Source: an uncultured Spirochaetia bacterium (GTDB lineage Bacteria; Spirochaetota; UBA6919). Taken from it: a DNA stretch of 7,949 nt. Positions 1 to 5,839 of this stretch are shown here, piece by piece. The notes beneath the pieces were generated by a model that was not told where the DNA came from, made no database searches, and saw only the letters and a list, made by a program, of their open reading frames with translations. Position numbers and translations under genes: made by a program. The stretch's first letter is position 1. Each line of letters starts with the position of its first letter. Where the stretch lies: NCBI GenBank assembly GCA_913053665.1, contig CAJXGR010000143.1, positions 1 to 7,949 on the forward strand, read 5' to 3'.

Positions 1-116
1 GATTCTTTATTTTATTTAGAGTCATAGTTTCCTCTATTAGATGTTTTTATTGGTTCAAATCTTGTCGAATCAAAGTCTATTTCTCTTAAGATATTAAGAT
101 AAAAGGAAATCACAAA

Positions 117-164
117 ATGTTTTTTAAAAAAAAGTCTCAGTTTATGGTGATAAGTAAAAAATAG
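117..164 (+). other. Possible 15-codon leader ORF upstream of the ParB-like gene
   Basis: An ATG at 117 is preceded by AAGGA with about 9 bases of spacing and opens a 15-codon frame (MFFKKKSQFMVISKK) ending at TAG 162-164. It is lysine- and phenylalanine-rich, as expected from AT-rich DNA, and resembles no peptide I know. Its stop codon touches a near-perfect SD at 163-170, so it could be a translated leader for the ParB-like gene, or chance. Nothing beyond the SD, start and stop supports it. Confidence 0.15.
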
Positions 165-170
165 GAGGTG
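163..170 (+). promoter_or_regulatory. Orphan consensus Shine-Dalgarno AGGAGGTG
   Basis: The eight bases AGGAGGTG match the 16S rRNA anti-SD completely, better than the site of any recognised gene here. No start codon lies at normal spacing. GTG at 168 overlaps the site and TTG at 171 is only 2 bases past AGGAGG; both would open a 14- to 15-codon frame ending at TAA 213-215. The ParB-like start is at 229, about 60 bases downstream, with its own SD. It may be a leader element (ribosome standby, mRNA stabilisation or leader-peptide translation) or a coincidence. Confidence 0.3.
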
Positions 171-218
171 TTGAAAGGGACCTATCGGTGTCGAGAGGGT
201 TTAGTAATTTTATAATTT

Positions 219-222
219 GGAG
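219..222 (+). promoter_or_regulatory. Ribosome binding site of the ParB-like gene
   Basis: GGAG lies 6 bases before the ATG at 229 and decides that start. The in-frame TTG at 217 overlaps the SD and has no site of its own. The ATG at 256 has no purine-rich sequence before it. Confidence 0.75.
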
Positions 223-228
223 TGTATC

Positions 229-1230
229 ATGATTTTAACAGAAGAAAGAAAAACTATGGTTAGCCAAAAGCCATCCGGACTGTCTATTAGAGAGATTCCC
301 CTGGATCAGATCCGGTCAAACCCTTCCTGTCTGCGTAAGGAGTTTTTAGAGGATAGCATTGAAGAATTAGCCGGGAGTATAGAAGAAATAGGACTCCTAC
401 AACCCATTCTAGTGAAGACTGCTGGAGATGGATTTATCGTAATCGCTGGTGAGAGGAGACTAAAAGCCTATCAGGCCCTGAAGGATCGGTACTCAGAGGT
501 TTACGACCATATTCCTGCAAACATCCTTCAGTCCTCCGTGGATACAGATGTCCTGGCTCTTAGCGAGAACATCCAAAGGGAAAGTCTAAAACCCATTGAA
601 GAGTGTGAGGCGATCTACAAGTTGATTGAGACCACTAAGGAGACTTACGCTGGAGTGGGTCGGCTTTTAGGGAAAAGTGAGGACTATGTGGAAAGACGAG
701 TCCGCTATCGACGCTTGAATCATGCCTTGAAATCCTGTGTGGTTAGCTTTTCACCGGATCCTTCCTTTTATCAAAAGCTGGATCGTTTGGCCCTGAGCAA
801 AGTTCTCATCTTGAAACCCCTCATCTCCCACTGGACAAAAGAAGAATGTTACGACTTCCTGAAACTCATATTAGAAGAGGAACACACGGTGAGGCAGATT
901 AAAACAGCCCTCAGCAATCTTTATGAAATGAAGCTTAAAAAAAGAATGGGTCAGGAAACCGGTGAGGTGGCTCATGAACCCATTAAACAGCCGGTTGAAA
1001 GAGATAAAACGCCTGCCAACAATGTTTTACTAAACTTTCAAGGTAAAGAGCCCAAGGCCAATGAACAAGTCCAGGAGATTATTATAAAAGATGATTTTTG
1101 GAAGGCTTTTTATCAAATGCTTAAGACAAACTTGAACGTTGAGATGAGTGATATAGAGAGGTTTCAAGCGGGTTTTAAGGGGCTTCTCGCAAAGCATGGG
1201 AACGTTATTTTAGAAAAAACGGCTATTTAG
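229..1230 (+). CDS. ParB/Spo0J-fold DNA-binding protein, without a ParA partner
   Basis: ParB-family proteins bind DNA, usually parS sites, and the chromosomal ones are CTP-dependent sliding clamps used in segregation or as regulators. This 333-residue protein has the N-terminal ParB domain at about residues 19-120: I-x-S-N-P near 28-32, an E-E-I-G-L-L-Q-P-I segment at 52-60, the CTP-box GERR at 74-77 and E-N-I-Q-R at 113-117. A helix-turn-helix-like stretch, ending in G-K-S-E-D-Y-V, follows at about 137-160. The C-terminal half (about 165-333) is unlike the short leucine-rich dimerisation domain of typical ParB and I do not recognise it. Its length fits the family (about 280-340). The start is ATG 229, set by GGAG at 219-222. 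The gene is alone on the plus strand, convergent with the beta-barrel gene 38 bases away. No parA and no parS-like palindrome is visible. It could be the chromosomal ParB, a Noc-like paralogue or a plasmid/phage-type ParB. The fold is secure; the role is not. Confidence 0.85.
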   Translation: MILTEERKTMVSQKPSGLSIREIPLDQIRSNPSCLRKEFLEDSIEELAGSIEEIGLLQPILVKTAGDGFIVIAGERRLKAYQALKDRYSEVYDHIPANILQSSVDTDVLALSENIQRESLKPIEECEAIYKLIETTKETYAGVGRLLGKSEDYVERRVRYRRLNHALKSCVVSFSPDPSFYQKLDRLALSKVLILKPLISHWTKEECYDFLKLILEEEHTVRQIKTALSNLYEMKLKKRMGQETGEVAHEPIKQPVERDKTPANNVLLNFQGKEPKANEQVQEIIIKDDFWKAFYQMLKTNLNVEMSDIERFQAGFKGLLAKHGNVILEKTAI

Positions 1231-1268
1231 CAACTCTCTACGTGTCAGTATAAATGACAATTAAGTGG

Positions 1269-1868
1269 TTAATACTGAAAGCCAACATAAAGATGGGTCG
1301 TGAGAAGATTGACTTCTTGAGGGTAGATGGTGCTAATATTATTTAACCCATAGGATAATCTCAGTTCCATAAAGATATTCCCCCCTTTAAAGACCTCAAA
1401 CTCCCATCCGATCCCGGCTTCCAGATCATATTCCAGTCGCTCAAAGTGATCGTCTATATCGGTACTGGATTTGGAGCTATCGTTGACTGTACCTCCCGTG
1501 AGAACAGTGATGGCAATACCCAGATTTAGAAAAACTCCCTGTGGGATTTGAAATCGAGCGAGAATCGGGAAGGAAAGGGCGGTCAGATTGGCACTAAAGC
1601 CATTGCGTTTAAATCCCTTTTGCATGTAGATGGCTTCCAGTTGGATGCGGGCAAAGTCAACATGGGAAAAGTTGACAAACACCCCACCAGCCAATGAACT
1701 TTTGTCCGTCAATTTGGAGGATGAGCTGGAATGATTGTCCACAAGGGCGTGAGTAAATCCCGCCCCGATTTTAGCACCAAAATGCCAATTGACATCCAAT
1801 GGATAACTAAGTGTGGGCCAAAGGATTACACTGATCATGCAAAGTGATTTCAGGATGATTACTTTCAT
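1269..1868 (-). CDS. Small outer-membrane beta-barrel protein (PorT/OMP_b-brl type)
   Basis: The predicted 199-residue protein begins with a signal peptide: a Lys-containing start, a hydrophobic core at about residues 3-20 and probable cleavage near 20-23 (S-Y-P-L). The rest alternates polar and hydrophobic residues as in an eight-stranded barrel, with Gly/aromatic-rich strands (F-G-A-K-I-G-A-G-F at about 30-38) and polar loops rich in Ser and Asp at 44-56 and 129-142. The segment L-E-A-I-Y-M-Q-K-G-F at 77-86, followed by L-S-F-P-I-L at 98-103, is characteristic of the OMP_b-brl family. The C-terminus is F-Q-Y, an aromatic ending typical of BAM substrates. The start ATG at 1868 has only a weak SD (TTAGAGA). 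It sits 14 bases after the chaperone gene, so the two are probably co-transcribed and perhaps translationally coupled. No function can be assigned beyond an outer-membrane location. Confidence 0.8.
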   Translation of the reverse strand: MKVIILKSLCMISVILWPTLSYPLDVNWHFGAKIGAGFTHALVDNHSSSSSKLTDKSSLAGGVFVNFSHVDFARIQLEAIYMQKGFKRNGFSANLTALSFPILARFQIPQGVFLNLGIAITVLTGGTVNDSSKSSTDIDDHFERLEYDLEAGIGWEFEVFKGGNIFMELRLSYGLNNISTIYPQEVNLLTTHLYVGFQY

Positions 1869-1882
1869 TCTCTAAGGTAAAC

Positions 1883-3682
1883 CTAATAATTAAATTGAAC
1901 TTTATAGCCCCGTGTTTTCTTGAGATAGGGTAGCCATAAACTGTTTAGGAGGGTAAAGTCAGTTCGTTTAATGCTTCTGACAATCCCTTCTATCTGTCTC
2001 TTTTTATCTTTTGCTTTTAATACATCAATTTGAGGCACTTTTTCATTAATCATTTTCACGACGAAAAAAACCTTCTTCCTGTTGCCTGACTTCTTAGTCT
2101 CATCCAATGGGATAATGGGACTATCATCCTTGGCGATTTCCTCAGAAAGGACTTCAGGACTAAGTTCACCAGGTTTTAATGTAAAAGATGTTTTTATAAA
2201 CTGGCTGTTAGACTGGAACTCTTTGATCGATTCAGGTACTTTTTTCTTTTTATCGGTTTTAGCGACTTCATTAATGACAGGGGCTGTCTGAGTAAAGAAA
2301 TCAGTACGTCCCACTTTTAGATGTCGCATGAGAGGCTTTTCCCCTCTTTTGATCTTTCTAAAGTCCTTCACAGCTGATGCTTTAGCTATAAAGGCTTTCA
2401 AGACTTTTTGGGCTTGTTTCTCATAATCCTCTTTGAAATCAGAGTAATGATCTTTCCCGTAGTCCTCCAGGAGAGTCTTGTATTCTTTTGAGTTCTTCTT
2501 CAGTTGATCAAAAGGTTTACTTCGGTCTATTATTTTGTAGATATAAAAGATTTTATCATTTGTACTATCCTTTAATGGCAGGGTGACTTCCCCTTTTTTA
2601 TAGGTTACAAGTTTTTTAAACATATCATTATCAGCATAATAGGTTCTTCTCTCAGCCTGATATTTAGCCTTTTTCTTTATCTGACTTTTGGGTAGATCCA
2701 TAAAAAGCTCAGGATCTTTTTGGGCTTCTTTTGCCTTTTCCTCACTGGAGAATTCAACTCTTTGAATGTCTACTTTTTCTTCCTTTTGACGATAATATTT
2801 CTTTAAGTCCTCAATTTTTTCTTTCACTTTCTCTTGAAATACAGGCTCTTTGATAAAGTGTTGATCGTAAGTGTAGAGGGCATAATCCACCTGGACTTTA
2901 TGATTATCTAATAGATATTCTTGTTCTATATCAGCCGCTACAGGTAAAACACCACTCATAAAGGTATCCGCCACCATACTGTGGAGATAACGTTCTTTCA
3001 GTTCGCTGTGAGCCCATTTATAGTAACTTTCACGCCATTTATTATCCTCGGTATAGATAAAATCTTCTTTACCCAGCATTTTCCTCTTCTTGGAGGCGGC
3101 ATTTTGTTTTGCCGCCTTGTACTGAGTATTCAGAAATGCCTGAAATGCTTTTTCAGTCAGCTTATTAAACTTTTTCTTTGAAAGGTTGTAATTCAGCTCT
3201 TTAGCGAGTTGGACATCCATCTGCCACAAGATGACATCCAATAGACGAGAACGTACCATAGTCAATGGGTTACTAAACATTTCTCTAGGATCACTTGATG
3301 TATTCTGCCATTGCTCCCAGCCTTTTAGGCTAGCTAGTACAAGCTGTTGTTGTTTTTTTGTTTTTATAGTATTGCCAATGACACCTATTATAGACGGTCG
3401 ATTAATGTTAATCTGGTACATCATTTTAGAGGGTGTGATCAAATCACCTGTCCGAATTCCATAGAATATAGACTCTAACTGTAGTCCATAAAGGGGTATT
3501 TGTTTATTAATGATGTCCACACCATCTACTGTGATGCCTCCTGAGCCAAGGCTTCTCCCGCTAAAAACGTCAAGAAGGCTGAATGAGCCAGGGAGAAACA
3601 TCATTAAGGCAAAACCAAAAACGATGGCGTAGGCTGTGTATCTCATGAACTTGTTTTGTGCAAATTGCTGTTTACTTAGCAT
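1883..3682 (-). CDS. PpiD/SurA-like membrane-anchored periplasmic chaperone
   Basis: This 599-residue, strongly Lys-rich protein has the PpiD layout: a short cytoplasmic N-terminus, one membrane anchor at about 16-38, then a long periplasmic part. G-G-I-T-V-D-G at 48-54 fits the small strand that opens SurA/PpiD N-terminal domains, and the helical stretch at about 143-180 (L-L-D-V-I-L-W-Q, then K-E-L-N-Y-N-L-S) fits a SurA_N-type domain. A parvulin-like end, K-K-G-E-V-T-L-P-L at 362-370 followed by an I-F-Y-I-Y-K-I strand, is partly repeated at 503-548 (K-P-G-E-L-S-P, then V-F-F-V-V-K-M). Neither copy has the A-x-H-I-L strand carrying the parvulin active-site His, so isomerase activity is doubtful and a chaperone role is more likely. 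GGAGAG at 3694-3689 lies 6 bases before ATG 3682. The beta-barrel gene follows 14 bases downstream, which suits a role in outer-membrane protein folding. The family is assigned from architecture only. Confidence 0.7.
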   Translation of the reverse strand: MLSKQQFAQNKFMRYTAYAIVFGFALMMFLPGSFSLLDVFSGRSLGSGGITVDGVDIINKQIPLYGLQLESIFYGIRTGDLITPSKMMYQININRPSIIGVIGNTIKTKKQQQLVLASLKGWEQWQNTSSDPREMFSNPLTMVRSRLLDVILWQMDVQLAKELNYNLSKKKFNKLTEKAFQAFLNTQYKAAKQNAASKKRKMLGKEDFIYTEDNKWRESYYKWAHSELKERYLHSMVADTFMSGVLPVAADIEQEYLLDNHKVQVDYALYTYDQHFIKEPVFQEKVKEKIEDLKKYYRQKEEKVDIQRVEFSSEEKAKEAQKDPELFMDLPKSQIKKKAKYQAERRTYYADNDMFKKLVTYKKGEVTLPLKDSTNDKIFYIYKIIDRSKPFDQLKKNSKEYKTLLEDYGKDHYSDFKEDYEKQAQKVLKAFIAKASAVKDFRKIKRGEKPLMRHLKVGRTDFFTQTAPVINEVAKTDKKKKVPESIKEFQSNSQFIKTSFTLKPGELSPEVLSEEIAKDDSPIIPLDETKKSGNRKKVFFVVKMINEKVPQIDVLKAKDKKRQIEGIVRSIKRTDFTLLNSLWLPYLKKTRGYKVQFNY

Positions 3683-3700
3683 TTAAAACTCTCCATATTT

Positions 3701-3709
3701 ATTATAACA
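3701..3709 (-). promoter_or_regulatory. Possible extended -10 promoter for the chaperone gene
   Basis: On the minus strand TGTTATAAT matches the sigma-70 extended -10 motif TGnTATAAT exactly. No good -35 box lies 16-18 bases upstream, which extended -10 promoters tolerate. Transcription would start near 3694, giving a leader of only about 12 bases that begins with the SD GGAGAG. Two more TATAAT hexamers lie upstream in the same gap, so the true start could be further back. Confidence 0.35.
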
Positions 3710-3893
3710 TATTGATCAAACCATTAGACTGGTCGATAGACTTACCTTTTCGGTATTATTTTACGGACTCAACAGGTTCTCATTATAGGGAGTTAAATTT
3801 CGCAAATTATACTTACTTTGTCAAACGAATCTTATAGAATTTGACGGTCTCAACCCATTGTGCTATCAATCGGGTCACACAGGGATCAGCAAA

Positions 3894-4994
3894 TCACTGC
3901 ATGACTGTCTGACGTTGGCGAAACAGGCGATCCAGGTTATGATCGTTTTTGGGAGTGAAACCGTATACTTTGTTCCACACATGTTTCCCTTCCATACATA
4001 AATAAGTAAATAGATTTGCGTCTTTTTCCTTTAACATGGCTAAGATTGTCTGATAAAGTTGTTCACGTATTTTTATAAAATATCGCATCTTCCCATCAGG
4101 CGATTCCAGGAACTCCTGGTATAAAATAGGGCTCTCAGGGAATCTCTCAGGGAGAACCTTCTGAAAAGGTTGATTATAACGGAACCCACCTAGACTAATC
4201 CAGGCAATCCGTCTGGAGTCTATCTTATCAAAGAGTTGATCAATGAGGTCTTGGTAATCCTTTTCCCAGCCATCATAGTAGAAGATCGGGTCAAAGTGAA
4301 AGGCTAATTGATAACCTTTCTCTTGGCATTGATACGCTGATTCTATACGGTCCTGGAGTTTCGCGGTCTTCAACTCCTCCCGATGGATGATGTTATCAGG
4401 ATTCAAGGACCAGGATATAATTGTTCGACCCTGGGGATCCAGGTGAGTCAAATTATTGATAGCATTGCTTTTTGTTTTCAACTCTAATAAGACGTTGGAT
4501 TTATCGGCAAAATATTGGACTAATAAGGACGAGAAGGATGTGGCTTCGTCAAGAGCCAGTGAGTCCGAGAGTTCGCCGGTTCCAATGCGATAGAACTTAT
4601 TGGAGTCAGCGATCAGATGGTCTAATTCCGTGAACATATCCTCCACATTGACGTAGATCTTGATCATTCTCTCAGAAAGGTAGTTCTGAAGAAAGCAGTA
4701 ACTACATTCCAATGGACAGTTCTCGATTAGATCAATAACATAGTAATTGCAGCAGATAAAACCATTTGTACCAGGGCATTTTTTAACAAAACTCCCCTGA
4801 TTTCTTGTGAGGAAAAGGTGTTTTTTGCCTTCAGTGATAGGATCACCGCTGTGGATATACTGTTCTTCAATGACTTTAGAGGAAGAGACGGTTGTTGCAG
4901 GGATTCCTGTATAGTAATCAGTTATCTTCTGAACCAGCCAGTGATTTTCTATGACTTGATCAATATAGATAGCTTCAGGTCGATACTGTTCCAG
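3894..4994 (-). CDS. SplB-like radical SAM protein (spore photoproduct lyase family), probable CTG start
   Basis: Radical SAM enzymes use a [4Fe-4S] cluster and S-adenosylmethionine to make a 5'-deoxyadenosyl radical. The cluster motif Cys93-x3-Cys97-x2-Cys100 (C-P-L-E-C-S-Y-C) is followed by F-L-Q and then Y-V-N-V-E at about 114-118, both typical of SplB. Upstream, K-C-P-G-T (Cys73 in it) and Cys81-Cys82 add three more cysteines. Later come G-T-G-E-L-S-D-S-L-A-L-D near 138-149 and G-W-E-K-D-Y in the C-terminal third. The position of B. subtilis SplB catalytic Cys141 is Glu here, so thymine-dimer repair is not supported and the substrate is unknown. The frame is open back to TGA 5088-5090 but has no ATG, GTG or TTG before the cysteine motif. 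CTG at 4994-4992, preceded by AAAGGA at 7 bases, gives 366 residues, close to SplB length. The TTG at 4712 would remove Cys93 and is not a credible start. The gene lies about 56 bases after the phosphatase gene. The family is secure; the exact start is not. Confidence 0.8.
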   Translation of the reverse strand: MEQYRPEAIYIDQVIENHWLVQKITDYYTGIPATTVSSSKVIEEQYIHSGDPITEGKKHLFLTRNQGSFVKKCPGTNGFICCNYYVIDLIENCPLECSYCFLQNYLSERMIKIYVNVEDMFTELDHLIADSNKFYRIGTGELSDSLALDEATSFSSLLVQYFADKSNVLLELKTKSNAINNLTHLDPQGRTIISWSLNPDNIIHREELKTAKLQDRIESAYQCQEKGYQLAFHFDPIFYYDGWEKDYQDLIDQLFDKIDSRRIAWISLGGFRYNQPFQKVLPERFPESPILYQEFLESPDGKMRYFIKIREQLYQTILAMLKEKDANLFTYLCMEGKHVWNKVYGFTPKNDHNLDRLFRQRQTVMQ

Positions 4995-5001
4995 TTTATT
5001 A

Positions 5002-5007
5002 TCCTTT
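5002..5007 (-). promoter_or_regulatory. Ribosome binding site supporting a CTG start
   Basis: AAAGGA on the minus strand ends 7 bases before CTG 4994-4992, the only reasonable initiation site that keeps the complete N-terminal region of the SplB-like protein. A second SD-like AGGAG about 35 bases further upstream has no start codon at suitable distance in this frame. Confidence 0.5.
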
Positions 5008-5050
5008 AGTGGTTTAACCCGATCAGGCTGGCTTAATCTCCTGGGAAAGT

Positions 5051-5725
5051 CTATCCATTTCCAAACAGGGTAAGTATTTGTGTGAAGTCACTGATCTTTT
5101 CATGAGCCGACTCGATCTCATCACTTTTCCCGTAACCATATAAAGCGGCAATTGTTAAGCATTTATGCTTTTTGGCGGCCTGAAGATCGCCTTTAGTATC
5201 GCCTACCACTGCGGCTTTCTTTGATTTAAAGTGATCCAAAAGCTCTTTGAGTAAGTCACTTTTACTTAAATGCTTGCGATCCCCCAGGCATAGATAGGCA
5301 TCGAACAATTGATTGTAGTGAAAAGCCTCTACCACAGCATTAAAGTAGTCCACACCAGCATTGGTAATCACTCCCAGTGAGTAATTAAGCTTTTTAAGTT
5401 CTGTTAGTGTTTCTGTCACACCGGAATACAGGCCGCCTAAACCTTTCTTTATATTATTAATTTCATGTTGAGTCGCGAGTTGCTCAAACTCATCGAGGTA
5501 TTGGCCATAGGATGAAGGAAGCAATTGCTTGAAAAACTCACTGGAAGGCAGACCGATATGAGAATTAATCTCATCCTTTGATGGGATAGGGATCTTAATG
5601 TCGTGTATCTTCATCAGGTCTTTGCAGGCACTCACGATAGCTGGAAAGCTGACTAGATCAGCCTGAAACAAGGTGCCGTCATTGTCAAATATAATGGTAT
5701 CTACTTCAGCAAACAGATTTCTCAT
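5051..5725 (-). CDS. HAD-superfamily phosphatase (phosphoglycolate phosphatase-like)
   Basis: This 224-residue protein carries the HAD motifs in order. Motif I is F-D-N-D-G-T-L with nucleophile Asp14 and Asp16. Motif II is the Thr of V-I-T-N (Thr121). Motif III is a Lys at about 155 (L-S-K-S-D). Motif IV is G-D-T-K-G-D, with Asp176 and Asp180 binding Mg2+. A helical C1 cap fills about residues 20-95, giving a small soluble cytoplasmic hydrolase like Gph/PgmB proteins; all catalytic residues are present. The substrate cannot be read from the sequence: phosphoglycolate, a sugar phosphate or a nucleotide are all possible. The start ATG at 5725 has GAGGA 3 bases upstream. It follows murJ after 114 bases and precedes the SplB-like gene by about 56 bases, all in one direction, so a shared transcript is likely but not shown. 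Confidence 0.85.
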   Translation of the reverse strand: MRNLFAEVDTIIFDNDGTLFQADLVSFPAIVSACKDLMKIHDIKIPIPSKDEINSHIGLPSSEFFKQLLPSSYGQYLDEFEQLATQHEINNIKKGLGGLYSGVTETLTELKKLNYSLGVITNAGVDYFNAVVEAFHYNQLFDAYLCLGDRKHLSKSDLLKELLDHFKSKKAAVVGDTKGDLQAAKKHKCLTIAALYGYGKSDEIESAHEKISDFTQILTLFGNG

Positions 5726-5839
5726 GTTTCCTCACATTTAAGCCCATTTTCAAAACCCACAACGGTAAGTATAATAAGAAATATCAAAAAATCGAGTCTC
5801 TCCCCATAAAAAATGAAAGAAAATAAAGAATCTCAAGGA
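5726..5839 (-). other. 114-base gap between murJ and the phosphatase gene
   Basis: Read on the minus strand the gap is T-rich, with a TATACT hexamer about 50 bases before the phosphatase ATG but only a poor -35 match upstream. Thymine runs follow the murJ stop, but no stable GC-rich hairpin precedes them, so I cannot call an intrinsic terminator. A weak internal promoter is possible. Confidence 0.3.

Noticed and set aside
1..13. GATTCTTTATTTT shared in inverted orientation with 5820-5832
   Set aside because: A 13-base low-complexity match is about what chance gives in about 8 kb of AT-rich DNA, and similarity stops beyond it.
86..101. Tandem direct repeat TTAAGATA x2
   Set aside because: Two copies of an 8-base AT-rich word in AT-rich intergenic DNA; no reason to think it is more than chance.
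211..216. TATAAT at 211-216 as the promoter of the ParB-like gene
   Set aside because: Transcription would start after the SD at 219-222, and no acceptable -35 box lies upstream.
217..228. TTG at 217 as the start of the ParB-like gene
   Set aside because: It overlaps the GGAG site that serves ATG 229 and has no SD of its own.
1208..1235. GCTAAATAGC hairpin followed by six thymines on the minus strand as terminator of the beta-barrel gene
   Set aside because: The stem is at most 4 bp with an impossibly small loop, and it lies within the ParB-like coding sequence.
1231..1276. Bidirectional terminator between the convergent ParB-like and beta-barrel genes (TGTCA/TGACA and CAGTAT/ATACTG repeats)
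   Set aside because: The arms are short, AT-rich and interrupted, and no thymine run follows them closely in either direction.
4710..4712. TTG at 4712 as the start of the SplB-like gene
   Set aside because: It lies inside the CxxxCxxC motif, after its first cysteine, and conserved family sequence continues upstream in the same frame.
5051..5090. Phosphatase-SplB fusion by programmed frameshift, because the SplB frame is open into the end of the phosphatase gene
   Set aside because: The overlap is under 40 bases, no slippery heptamer is visible, and the phosphatase and SplB-like protein each have family-typical lengths.
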